This document shows positions 11,483 through 22,091 of a stretch of DNA of 64,000 nucleotides, piece by piece. The notes under the pieces were generated by a model. It had not been told where the DNA came from. It ran no database searches and saw nothing but the letters and a program-made list of their open reading frames with translations. The stretch's first letter is position 1. Each line of letters opens with the position of its first letter. A program made the translations under genes and the position numbers. The DNA is from Mucor racemosus. Taxonomy: Eukaryota > Mucoromycota > Mucoromycetes > Mucorales > Mucoraceae. Location of the stretch: the NCBI GenBank assembly GCA_027405735.1, contig JAPEHQ010000007.1:558001-622000 (forward strand), read 5' to 3'.

Positions 11483-11759
11483 TGGGTAATTCTACTATTA
11501 TTATGCACACATAGGATTAATGTCATGCACACAGACATAATCTATAACTCTGCACATACAGGCTTTCCGTTATGCTCGTGTGCAGTTTCTTTTGTTGTGC
11601 TCATGTTTATCTTGTTATCTTTTTAGCCATTATTCAGTGGGTGCAACAACTCATCAGGCTATAGTGAGCAGCCCACCTGGGCACAACAAAATCATCTTGT
11701 GTAACACAGGTCGGCCTTAGTGCTTTTATATATAAATCCTTTAAATTTGTGATTTTATG

Positions 11760-12200
11760 GACTTTTTTTGAATCCGGTTGTATCATCTTATACTTTTCAA
11801 TAGGATTTCACAAACAACGCATCGTATTACGGTTAACCGAGTTTGACTGCTTTAACGGGCCGTTTTTTATGCAAACTCGAATGAGGGTGTTCGAGTTTCT
11901 TCTTTTCTTTTTTTGTTAGCTAAGCTCGAAAACAGGATTGAAAAAATACTAATTCAAGTTGTGAAACTGTCAAATATGCTATTATCAATTCATAATCCCA
12001 TATTAACTTGACAAGGTTGCTATTAACAGCCTCCTTAAGGCAAACCAATACTTGCTCCCACCCCGTTTTTTATCTGGGTTACAAAAGAACGGGCCGTTTT
12101 CCAACTCGAATCGAATGGCCGTTTCCGTTAAAACTCGATTCAAACTCGAATCGAAGCCCATTCCTACTTTTCAAGTTAAATCCGTTGTTAGGCTAATAAT
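11760..12200. repeat. Rep-3 repeat, copy 1
   Basis: Shares with 36190-36520 the blocks TTTCACAAACAACRCATCGT, GGGCCGTTTTTTATGCAAAC, CCAATACTTGCTCCCACC and ACGGGCCGTTTT. A short inverted match (GATTCGAGTTTGAATCGAG) is at 58150-58180. It is rich in CTCGAAT words. No coding frame is supported; a 62-residue frame in it is not conserved in copy 2. Confidence 0.7.
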
Positions 12201-12258
12201 GTTGTAGATTGTATTTATGCTTTATTTAAAATAAGCCTTTGAATAATTAATAGCAATA

Positions 12259-12460
12259 CAGTCGAACCTTAATTTTTGTATGAAATTTCGATACCTGCAT
12301 CTTATAGCTGCATGGAATATTTAAACAACCGCGTCCGGGCTGTCCAGTAATTTTTTCTAGAGATTTAAAGCTTGGAAATATAATTAGATGGCCGCGTCCG
12401 GAGATTGTTCGGCTTTTTTTTGGAAGAGTGACCATTGGCAAAAATATAAATTATATACTA
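12259..12460 (+). mobile_element. Truncated pogo/Tc1-like DNA transposon end
   Basis: A TA dinucleotide (12257-12258) precedes CAGTCGAACCTT, which resembles pogo/Tigger-type terminal repeats that begin CAGT and sit in TA. Two direct copies of CCGCGTCCGG (12329-12338 and 12392-12401) follow, as in transposase-binding subterminal repeats. The rest is cut off by the LTR-like sequence that starts at 12461. The right end was not found. Confidence 0.5.
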
Positions 12461-13248
12461 TGTTGTATGCCACCAAGTACCATATGTTATCACCGTCTAC
12501 AGTATCAATACATCTTACAATCTATTAACTTCGACATGTATTGAAATGCAAAGTCTTGATGTCGGATATAAGAAACCCCTAGCGCACTAAGTTTATCCAG
12601 CAATTACCAAGAACGCTTGGACCTCAATTATGACACCATATTATTTCATCCAGCGGTTAATCAATCAAGTAGTTATCAAATCAACATTCAAGCACATTTA
12701 GCGCAGCATTGAAACAAGACAACTCATAAGCTCTGCAAGCACGGTTAAATTATGATTGATCCATTTCAATCCATAGAATACTATCAAACATATCTAATGG
12801 TTCAATAGTGCCTTAAATTACATCTCAGGATCTCAATGTCAAATCAATGAGGAATATTTCTAATTATTATATATAAATATTAAATGTTAGGTGAGATATT
12901 TCGCAAGCTTCAAGAACCTCATAATTTTTTTTTCTTTAAAAAAATCAATTAAAAAAAGCATGACTAAGTATCCTGGAAACTTAATCATTAGGGATTACTA
13001 TTTTAATTGTTTTATATGATTCTAATTTATAATATATTATTAATTTCTAATTTTCTTTTATTTTATGTTGTAATATTCAATCTGTGTGATTGTACATGTT
13101 TCTCAATATAAAAGGCCTTACTTTCATATCTAAATAAACGAGATCTTGTTTTTATTATACAGTTGAAGAACTGGTTCATTACTCATTCTTCTTTAATCGT
13201 GTTCTTTTTAAGTATTATTTATCAAGGATGAAAATATAGAACACAACA
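12461..13248 (+). mobile_element. LTR-B, copy 1 (longer form)
   Basis: Aligned by eye with 62833-63361: TGTTGTATGCCACC start, CAATACATCTTACAATCTATT, AACGCTTGGACCTCAATTAT, then TATAAAAGGCC (TATA box) and ATCTAAATAAACG (poly-A signal-like). It holds about 262 bases (12847-13108) missing from copy 2. No matching target duplication is seen; flanks are TACTA and sequence after 13243-13248. Its exact right end is uncertain. Confidence 0.7.
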
Positions 13249-13439
13249 GATAGTTTTATTGGACAGAAATAGCATGTTTTGCTGATGGTTTTCTTAATTC
13301 GGAGTAATTTGTAAAGGTAGAAGTATAAACCTTTATGCAAGATATATTTAAATCTACCTACTATGTATAATTGAATATTAATTGGATCAATATTCACAAG
13401 GATGGGATTTTTTTTCTTTGTTTTCTGCAGTTGTAAATA

Positions 13440-13900
13440 ATAGTTTATTATTTTGAAATTTACCACAAAAATGTCAAAAAAATGAAAAAAAAATAAAGAT
13501 GTTCAGAATTTTTTTATACTAAAATATGTTATAAAGTACTTCAAAACAAGTAAGTTTTATTATTAAAAAATTCTAGTATAGCTTAGTGTTTTGTAGAGAT
13601 ATGAAGCCTCAAAGTTTTTAATCCTTTAGCAGTGAAATACGCGTAAAAATCTGAAACATTAGCGCTGAAAAATTAATACCAACTGTAAAAAGTAGGATAT
13701 TTCCGGATACTTGTTTTTGGATTAAAGGAGAGCATCTCAGGTATATTGGCATATATTTTTTTCTTGGTGTTATTTAGTGAAAAAAAAAACAGAGCAGGAA
13801 TGAAAAATGAGACACATTTTTCAAGAAAAAAGAAGTGAATTTTACGCGTCTTTAAGTCTTTCGTGAGACATAGAATAAACTTAGAAATAGGTAGCGTGAT
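13440..13900 (+). repeat. Rep-2 repeat, partial copy
   Basis: Matches 38100-38510 (same strand) and 46870-47280 (inverted). Shared text includes AAGTAAGTTTTATTATTAAA, GGATATTTCYGGATACT and GGCATATATTTTTTTCTT. No conserved frame is visible in the three copies. Confidence 0.75.
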
Positions 13901-14546
13901 GCGGTCAAATCATTTCTATTTTACAGTGTCCAACGTATTTCTCATAAAGCATTTAGTATAAAGCTGACTATAGAAAATAGGGTGCACTTCGATTTTGAAG
14001 ATTGATGATTGGAAATTATGAAACTTGATTTTTTAAAAATCCAATTTTGCGTATGTGGATACCTACAAAATATTCTTAAAAATCCAGTTTAATATATGAA
14101 TTGTATAGCTAGTGTATATACGGCATAGAGCATGTAGGTAAGATGCAATGCGTGCATGGGCGGTACCTTTTTTCAGTAAGTAATGTCACATTATTTTGTA
14201 TGTAATGTCATCAATGAACATCGTGAAAGACTAGGCAAACAAGGATTTTCTGTAGCCCAAAAAGCACAGTATCTTGCTATTGTAATGACAATAGCATTTT
14301 GCAGCATACAAAGTGAACTTGATTATTTTTTTATTTAATGTTCATTACTAAAAAATGATTATGCCCAGTTTTTGAAAATGTACAATAAGGATTCTCAGTA
14401 ACGCTATTTAGAAATATGCTTAGTTTTCTAATTTAGTTTTATTTTTTTCTCGATTATATTTGGTATATTAAACAAAAAAATTACAAGTGTATAAATGAGA
14501 TTAATGACTAAATGAGGTATAAAAAAGAAAACAACAACTGTAACTA
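13901..14546. other. Spacer downstream of the F-box/EF-hand gene
   Basis: AT-rich with scattered homopolymers. I see no gene or repeat match in it; its right end is the 3' region of the minus-strand gene. Confidence 0.6.
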
Positions 14547-15705
14547 TTACAATTTTTGTAATTTACTTGAATCATATCCATGCGCGCGGATATCTTTTTT
14601 GGTTTCCGAAATGTCATCCAAGGTTTGCTCTAAATAGAAAGCCTGGGAAATAAAAACAAAATAAGAATTCCACAATATCATTTACAATAAAGAAACAACA
14701 ACTTACCAAAAATCCTTTCTTTGTTAACCATCCTTGTTCGTTTGAGCCGAATCGTTGACCCATATTCTCAATAAATGATGTAGGAGGATGTTGACCATTT
14801 GTTGAAAATACAAATAAATCTAACTCTTTAGGATTTAAACAATCATCACGATCCTCATCAAATGTGTTGAATATCTCGAATAAAACTCTTAATAACTCTG
14901 GCGATAAGTTCTCGTTGACTAATAAAGGTAAATCGTTGTTTTCTCCTTTGTCATTTTGCATAATAGTTAAGATTTCTTTCTCCAATTCTAAAGCAAATAT
15001 TAGCGTCAAATTGATTCCCACATTCTGGCAACACTTACCGTCAAATGGCTCAAACGATGAATCAACAAGTCTACCCATATCCAAAATATCCAAAGCATCT
15101 TCCAATTGATTCATAATAAATAATATAAACCCCAAAATATAGTAACATCCTGCATGTCCAGGTAAAATATCTAATACAGAATGTTGGTTTTTCTTCCAGA
15201 AATTTCGATTGTAAAATGGAAAACCTACCTAGAATCCACATCATTTTTGAAGCAACATGAACCAAAATCGAGTAATTCATATCATCTTGTAATGTTGTTA
15301 ATGATTTACGAGCATCTTTATATTCTTTGTTTCCTTGATCCAACAAAATATCATTATCAGCTTCGTTGATTGATTCAGTTTTTGAAACATAACATTGTCG
15401 CCAATTCTTGGGCTCCTTTTCGAACTTTTTTGACAGATCGTTTGATAATTCTAAGCCTGTAGATTTGACAAATATATCATATAAATGAAATAAATCACCA
15501 AAGTCTTGTACATATTTGCTACCAAGAAATCAGTGCCTAGCTCTTTTTATCATTACTAAATAGCTTACCTTTTCCAAAAATCTTCATTTATGAGTATATG
15601 TTCATACTGTGATTTGGAGCATAAGCCAAATGCTACAATGTCCTTTGGATCCAAATAGAGTGCAATGTATTCAATTACGTTTTGTGGTAATTCGGAAAAA
15701 GGCAT
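14547..15705 (-). CDS. F-box protein with a single EF-hand
   Basis: Five exons (15705-15569, 15518-15229, 15170-15039, 14987-14707, 14642-14547) give 311 residues. Residues 1-45 form an F-box (MPFSELPQNVIEYIALYLDP..., ending FWK), expected to bind Skp1 in an SCF ubiquitin ligase. A helical middle part (GHAGCYYILGF..., AL-rich) looks like a short helical repeat. Residues 230-241 are an EF-hand loop, DEDRDDCLNPKE, with acidic residues at loop positions 1, 3, 5 and 12, but Asp instead of Gly at position 6. The C-terminus (AFYLEQTLDD...AHGYD) is polar. The inference is a Ca2+-sensitive substrate receptor; the substrate is unknown. It lies 204 bases downstream of the membrane-protein gene, same strand. 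Confidence 0.82.
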
Positions 15706-15908
15706 TTTTTGTTAATATAGTTCTTAGTGTGTGAAAAAGAAAGAAAGAAAGTAAAGAACAACTTGTAATGAAAATGAAACTCTCTTTTTATTTGTAAAAA
15801 AAAAAATGCAATGTTAATCAAAACCGCCGCTGGAAATAAGTTGCAGTTTTCTCATACCGCTTGAATTAAAGTAACTATTCATTTGAATCAATTTGCAATG
15901 GTAGTGGC

Positions 15909-17108
15909 TTAGTGACCAAGCAAAGGTGTTCTCTCTCCTAATCTGTTTGCCCAAGAACTAAATCTTCTATTGAAGCGATCCAGCCAATTGGGAATCAAGG
16001 TTCGTGCTACTGCACTAATAAGAATACCAACAACAATAAGTGCTGCAGTATGAGGAACATCTGTCAAAAAGACAGCAGCACCCAAGAGGATCCTAAAATT
16101 AAAAAGGGACAATTAGCATCTTATTGGCTCATATCGAGTGAGTAATAATGATAATGAACGAAACGTGGAAGAATAGCAATGTTGAAAGTGAATCTGAGAA
16201 AACAACATTTCGTCTTTCCTTCTTCCGCTTTGCTCTCTCTCATTTTGTAGTTTGAATTCTTACCATCCAGTAGTTAAAGCATAAACCCAATCCTTTCTGT
16301 GAGAATAGTCAACCAAATGAAGGCCAACAAAACCGATAATGATAATGATAAATGTAATCACCTATATCCTGAGATAAGTAAACATTGCATAAACAAAAAT
16401 AAAAAATCAGATGATACATACAATATGGTTATGTTTGGTTTGATCATGGAATTGGAAGATTTGCCAGAGAACAATAAAGAAGGAACAAGCAGTATAAATT
16501 GAGAATGGTGCATTTACAAATGCATGATCTGTACCATTACGAGGAGGGTAATCACGCAAGCGATGATAAATGAATACCAAGGTTGCTAATTGCCAAAGAA
16601 GACCAACAAAAGCGAATATACTAAGATGGAAGAACTATAAAATATTGTTAAATTTCGAATATTTTTACGCACTATCAAATTTACCCATAAAAATGCAACT
16701 GAGCTATTAATTACAGCGACCAAGAGATACCAATATCCAATAGATTCAAATACATCTACGTCAAGCATGTGGGAATATTTGCTTTAGTTTTGCTATCATT
16801 TATCTTATCGTATTCAAAAATACCTTTAGGGGCACTGGGTAAATATTGGTAAATAGTAAATCCAATCAACAATAATTGCAAAACACCTGTCAAGATTATG
16901 ATGAAATCTTTTGGACCAAATTCATAAGAGTGTCCCAAAAACCTTGAATTATACATATTGAAATGCAGTTTTTTAGTCTCTAATCATGATTAAGCAACCG
17001 AATATTTATCTAAATTTACCAGCCAGAGTAACTAAATCCTTGAGAACCCACTAATAAGAGAGTAGCAACTGTGTTTGCAAGTTTAAATTTTATATCAAGA
17101 TTTGTCAT
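15909..17108 (-). CDS. Multi-spanning membrane protein, unknown function
   Basis: Six exons (17108-17020, 16942-16824, 16755-16685, 16634-16422, 16361-16264, 16092-15909) join to 257 residues with about seven hydrophobic segments: near residues 8-25, 37-56, 77-100, 105-120, 140-160, 165-180 and 195-225. Polar landmarks are SQGFSYSGW after span 1, RDYPPRNGTDHAFVNAPFSIY before span 5 and a C-terminal RTPLLGH tail. The layout recalls small fungal membrane families of the DUF1774/TspO-like kind, but I am not sure of the family. The C-terminal LL motif could be an endosomal sorting signal. It is divergent from the TMEM170-like gene, with 487 bases between the two start codons. Confidence 0.78.
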
Positions 17109-17595
17109 TTGTTTTATTGATGAAAAGAAAAACGTAAGGAAAAAAAAGGGAAAAACTTGAAACGAAAAACTTTTCTATCTGTATGTTGCTTTTTGCTCTT
17201 TCGTTACATGTTGCACCAACAGGTTAGTAGGTGGAAAACCAATGTGATGTCATTTAGAACTGTAGAAAGCTTAACATTAGTATAGCTTTGCTGTAATGAG
17301 ACACCGACGCATGAAATGTTGATTTATCGGCTTTAAAATTAGTATCAACAAAAAATAAAAATATGCACATATACCCCTCATTCATATCTTTTTGATCCAT
17401 ATTTATGTATCCTTTTACCTCAATTTTTCACAAAGTATTAATCCTTGAACCATTAAATTTTTGATTTTCCCCATCGTTTGGTCACGTGAAGCATGTTGGC
17501 TTTGTTTATTTGCAGTGTGCTTACTAGAATTTAAGTTAATTTTTCGGACACAAGAAAGCTAACCGCCTTGAGATACCTTTCTTTTCTATTCATAC
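17109..17595. promoter_or_regulatory. Shared divergent promoter region
   Basis: Interval between the start codons of two divergent membrane-protein genes. It contains GTCACGTGA at about 17481, an E-box/CACGTG core that bHLH factors bind. Regulation by such a factor is inference only. Confidence 0.45.
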
Positions 17596-18242
17596 ATGTC
17601 GACTTCATTTAGATTACCATATGGATATAGAAATGCGCCTGCTTGGCCTTCATTATATTGGCCATTTGGGCCAGATTTTGATCCTCTTAATCTAGTAGCA
17701 GATATACCTCATTCTTTGTATTATTTGCAAGGTAGACTTTTTTCCTTGTATTGACAATATAAACTCAAAAGTTCTCGAGAGTAATGCTTAATATATTATA
17801 GACATCTGGCGATTCACCATGATTTGGTCTGTGTTATTCTCTCTCGCTATATATCTACCAGCAGGTAAAATTTGAATAAAAAACTTCAATTATTTAGTTT
17901 TTGATTGCTAAATTAATATTCATATATAGGAATATGGGCATACATCATGCTGGCAAGATCCCGTACATTGAAATGGTATGTTTTGATTATGATACCGCTC
18001 ATATTTGTAGTGGGAGGATCTATTGCATCTTTTGTAATTGGAAGTATTATGGGTAAAAGTCTAGAGATCTCTTAATTTCTTTAAAATTAACTCAAAATCT
18101 TGTTGATTTAGGTGTAGCTCTAGCTTTTGTATATAATTCGGGGTTCTTTGTCATGTCTACTTGGATTCCATTTCTTTGGGCTTTGATCCATATCCTAATT
18201 GTATTAGTAGGCTCATATTCCACCATTACAGCTATCTTATAG
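17596..18242 (+). CDS. TMEM170-family membrane protein
   Basis: Four exons (17596-17731, 17802-17864, 17930-18052, 18112-18242) give 150 residues. A cytosolic-type N-terminus with PSLYWPFGPDFDP and SLYYLQDIWRFTMIW precedes three membrane spans (about residues 55-72, 83-105 and 112-147). The arrangement, with the aromatic D-I-W-R-F-T motif before span 1 and a small-residue Gly/Ser-rich span 2 (VVGGSIASFVIGSIMG), fits TMEM170, a nuclear envelope/ER protein that in animals shapes ER sheets and nuclear pores. Length also fits (animal members are about 145 residues). Confidence 0.82.
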
Positions 18243-18907
18243 AAGATGTATTCTCATGTTCATATTATACCCCTCCCCCCACTCCTTTATTTTTATGGTC
18301 ATGGTAACTCATATGATCACCATTTTGTACAACAAATCAATAACAACATTCACCCATTTTCGTCAACTTTAATAACTCAAATACATACATACTTATCAAC
18401 ATTTATCAGATAGAATTGAATTATAGAATATGAAAATATAGAGAAAATATTTGTTGAATTGAGCATTTAGGTGTTTGATTCAGGGAGTGTTTAACTAGAG
18501 GGAGAAGGATTTTAACAATTGGGCGGCCATTTCTTTAATTTACATAAACATGTGCTATTCATTTCTCCAATATTTTTGAATTGAAATGTCCTTTTTGAAC
18601 TATTTGAGCTCAAATAAACTTGAATAAAGCACATTTTTACCAAAAAAAAGTAGATCTGATGCCTTTTTGTGCTATTACAGTTAAGGATAACCTTTATAAT
18701 ATTCTACATTTACTCAATATCATTCGTTGAAAAGATCATCCTCTCCAAAATCCAATCAGTTAAAACAGTCGGGATATCAACTTCAAATGACCCCCTCCCA
18801 TCAAATTATTCGACCCCTTCCCTAGGACAAGGAAAAAAAAAAGCCTAAAAAAAACAATTTTCGTTTTCGTCCATCATTTTTACTCTTCCCTGTCAAAACA
18901 TTTCATA
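18243..18907. other. Spacer and promoter of the PPR gene
   Basis: No gene is seen. Poly-A and C-rich runs (CCCCTCCC around 18280 and 18790) occur near the 3' end of one gene and the start of the next. Confidence 0.55.
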
Positions 18908-20263
18908 ATGAATAGAACATGTATTTCAGTTAGAGGTTTTCTAGGCTCGAGAATCAATGCATCTACCGCTTTAAAATACAACAATATTGCTCATCGTCAA
19001 GTGCACGGTGGTGTCATGGACCCCTTGCAGTTACGTTCTGCTCGCTATCCTACTGAAATTCAAGAAAAGTTACTAGTCGCTATTCGCAAAAGAAGCCCAC
19101 CTGCTGTTTGGAAAGCCTATATGGAATTAAGCGATAATAATAATCTTGGAAAACTTCCCGCAGAATATCACACAATGACAATGCAGATTTTTCAAATTAA
19201 AAATCTCGGTTCATATAACAATGATGAAGTGAAATTTTATCGTAAATGTTTAATGCATGTTATGGAAACAATGAAGATTCACGACATCAAACCCGATATT
19301 CGTGATTACAACTTGATGCTCGATTTTTATGGACGTTCAAAAGATTTTGAATCAGCAACCAAATGTTTCAACGAGATCCCACAACCAAACGAATACAGTT
19401 ACAATTTGTATATTCGTGCCGCCTTTCAAAGTAAAAACTACGAGGAAGTATTCAAGATCATTGCATCCATGAAAGAAAATGTCGGATTAAATGAATTCAC
19501 ATATAATACCATGATTGAAGTGAATGGACGTATGGGAAATATAACAGAAGCTGATAAAGTATTTCAAGATCATTTTGCTCCCAAAGTTCAAAAAACTTCA
19601 TTGATCTCTAGTCTTCTCAAGAAGAAACCATCAAAGTTTCCTAGTTACATGGCAGCTGCAGCACCTCTCGGTCGTACTATACCTTTTCAACAAAACGCAA
19701 ATGTGTTGAAGCCATCAGCAGAGACATTCAATGCACTTATTACTGCTCACGGTCGTAACAAGAATACATTAGGTTTAAATCATATTTATTCAAAGATGAT
19801 GCCTGAAAATAATATCAAACCTGATTTAAAGATATTTAATTCATTGATTGAATGGTATTGTTATAACGAGGATGTGGATTCAGCTAGAAAGATATTTATG
19901 GATATGGAAACTGCTGGTATCAAGCCAAATGTTGTTACTTTTAATCACCTCTTCCGTCATGAAGCATTAAAGAGAAATAGACCAAAGGTTGCTGAGACTT
20001 TGATGGATTACATGAAGAATGAATATGGTATTAGACCTCTTTTAACAATGTATAGAACTTTGATTAGAATTCACAACAAGCATAACCGTGAAGATGACGC
20101 AAAGAGATTATTTACTGAATATGCTGTTTTGAAAGCAAATGCTGTTACAAAGAAAGCTAAATCTCCTACTGCAACCACTGCCGCTACCGCCACTTCCACC
20201 GTTTCAGCTCCTGTTGCTGCACCATCCGATCCTGCTACCCTCGCTGCAACTGCAACTGAGTAG
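18908..20263 (+). CDS. Mitochondrial-type pentatricopeptide repeat (PPR) protein
   Basis: A single intronless frame of 451 residues. The N-terminus ([15 protein letters not shown]...) is Arg/Ser-rich without acidic residues, typical of a mitochondrial targeting peptide. PPR motifs recur from about residue 125 to 400: [87 protein letters not shown] and [13 protein letters not shown]. The C-terminal 30 residues are Ala/Thr low complexity. PPR proteins bind organelle RNA, so a role in mitochondrial RNA processing, stability or translation is expected; the target RNA cannot be read from sequence. It is the only long gene here without introns apart from uL16 and the coiled-coil gene. Confidence 0.9.
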   Translation: MNRTCISVRGFLGSRINASTALKYNNIAHRQVHGGVMDPLQLRSARYPTEIQEKLLVAIRKRSPPAVWKAYMELSDNNNLGKLPAEYHTMTMQIFQIKNLGSYNNDEVKFYRKCLMHVMETMKIHDIKPDIRDYNLMLDFYGRSKDFESATKCFNEIPQPNEYSYNLYIRAAFQSKNYEEVFKIIASMKENVGLNEFTYNTMIEVNGRMGNITEADKVFQDHFAPKVQKTSLISSLLKKKPSKFPSYMAAAAPLGRTIPFQQNANVLKPSAETFNALITAHGRNKNTLGLNHIYSKMMPENNIKPDLKIFNSLIEWYCYNEDVDSARKIFMDMETAGIKPNVVTFNHLFRHEALKRNRPKVAETLMDYMKNEYGIRPLLTMYRTLIRIHNKHNREDDAKRLFTEYAVLKANAVTKKAKSPTATTAATATSTVSAPVAAPSDPATLAATATE

Positions 20264-22091
20264 ACTCTTTTTTTTTTCTCTCTCTCTCTCTTTCTGCTAT
20301 CAATTATAGAATCCCACCCCCCTTTTGTTATATTAAAAAAAAAAGAAAGAACCTTGTATATTCATAGAATGATCATTCCAGAAAAAATTACTAATTATCT
20401 CATATTTTTTATAAGCTTTTTTTTTTATGTCAAATCACCTTTACTACTCCCTGCTTTAGCCTAAAACACACACACTCTCAAATATATAGTTACCTTTTTC
20501 TCCATCTTCTTTTTTTTTTTTTTGTTTTTTTTTTCAACTTTTTTTTATTCATTAATGTCTTTTTTGTTTTATTTGTTTAAATAAAGAAAAGGATTGTATA
20601 TACAGTGATGTCTGAACAACTTCGAATGATGTCTGAGTAGTATTGAATGACAGAAAAATGGGTTGCAATCAATGAAAAATTAAAATCATTTCGAGACTCA
20701 GGAATGACCAATTTAATACTTAAAAATGGCATATAAAAATAATAATGTATGAAACAAAAGGTGTATAATGTTATACAAGTAACAGATACTAGAAAGCTGA
20801 TCATGAGGGGAAGAAACATTCCTTAGAGCCTAAAATGCATGTAAAGTTCGTATATAAGCTACTGAAAAAGTATCCTGGTTCGGCATTTAAAATGTTTATT
20901 TTTAGATATTTCGATTTTCATAATTTTGACATCCAAAAATTGTTTTTAGAATTTTTTTATAGGAAAAAAGTTGAGATCCATTCCTATACTACTAAGCTTA
21001 TCAGTAGATATTTTTATTTTATATCGAATGAAAGTAAGCTTATTCAAATTAAAGGTTTTTGTGAAGGGTTATCAATGAAAAACCTAAAAACAGTTTTTTA
21101 AGGAAAAGTCTATTTTTAGAATAGGTAACACTCAATCTGAAGCTTGGATCTGATAGAGGTCGCTTTTATGGTCATTTCATACTGTCATTTAGCATAGTAA
21201 AAAACATCGATTTTCAGGTTAAAAATTGCAAAAAGTGATTTCACCAAATTTTTGCTTGTATACACTCATTCAAAATTGATAAAAATCATCGATTTTTTAT
21301 TGATCCCAAAAATGTGAGATAATGATGTAGGATCATGAAACGATGCTCAGAGAATACGTTGAGGCCAATTTTGAGCGATTTTGGGCCATTATTGGCTTAA
21401 ATCGCCGAAAAATTGCGATCCAAAATAAACATTATTTGCGAAAGATTCAAAGGCAAGTACGTATTTTCATAGATGGATATGAAAGAAAAAATATGGCTGG
21501 TAAAACTGATATCCTCGGCAATGCTTACAACTATCAAAAAATAGTTTAAACCAAGAATAATAGCTTCAAAAAATTCTTGAAACCTGTAAATTTTACTAGT
21601 TGTGAGTCATGTAAAACAGAATCAATCGAGGATACAATCTATTTGAGATATATAGTTTTGTATTTTTGCAGATATTACAATAGTATGAGATATCAGTTGA
21701 TGGTTGAGTGGATGATTAAAGCTTTAATTTATGTAAAACTTTGAGAATTCTTCAACTATTAACTGATATTTGTCGAAATTGAATTATGATTTGAAAATCA
21801 TATTTACATCTTTAAAGGATTTACAAGAGGTCATGCTTCATTCCAACTGTAGTTAAACATAATAATCAGCTATTTAAGTATTGACAGAATACCTTGTTAT
21901 TTTTTGTTTGGCACGAATGCATAGTATTCTTGAGAATAGAGCTCATAAAGTAGCTCGTGGCGGATGCTTCTAACGACTGCTTTTCATTATAGTTTTGCAT
22001 TTCAAACCGTCACGAAGGCATCAACATCCAAAAGAAAAAAAAAGCATCATCAAGATTACATTGTTTTCTCAGTTGAAGAAAAGTATTGATT
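20264..22091. other. Spacer between PPR and UTP20 genes
   Basis: Starts with CT-rich and poly-T tracts (20270-20560). Frames at 20835-21101 and 21343-21549 lack recognisable domains and show AT-driven composition (Phe/Ile/Lys/Tyr-rich); I treat them as chance frames or decayed repeats. Confidence 0.55.

Larger units (their letters stand above)
7903..11700 (+). repeat. Rep-1 repeat, copy A (with several inserted LTRs)
   Basis: This stretch aligns by eye with 59829-64000 along its whole length and partly with 31750-33200. Shared landmarks include ATCCTTGATTAGCGTATC (7903 and 59829), a poly-T tract (8507-8537), the dynein-like codons near 8920-9116, and CATTCCAGTAAAAAAT near the right part. Relative to copy C it carries three extra insertions (10336-10522, 10589-10826, 10881-11482), each bounded by a 5-bp target duplication. 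No long open frame of its own is visible, so the class of the element is unknown. Confidence 0.85.

Noticed and set aside
12008..12196. Plus-strand frame of 62 residues in Rep-3
   Set aside because: The matching stretch of the second copy (36430-36520) does not keep the frame, so the frame is not under selection.
14864..15109. Plus-strand frame of 81 residues
   Set aside because: Antisense shadow of the F-box/EF-hand exons.
20835..21549. Two plus-strand frames (88 and 68 residues)
   Set aside because: Composition is Phe/Ile/Lys/Tyr-rich as AT-rich DNA gives by chance; no domain, no splice logic, no match to a partner copy in the window.
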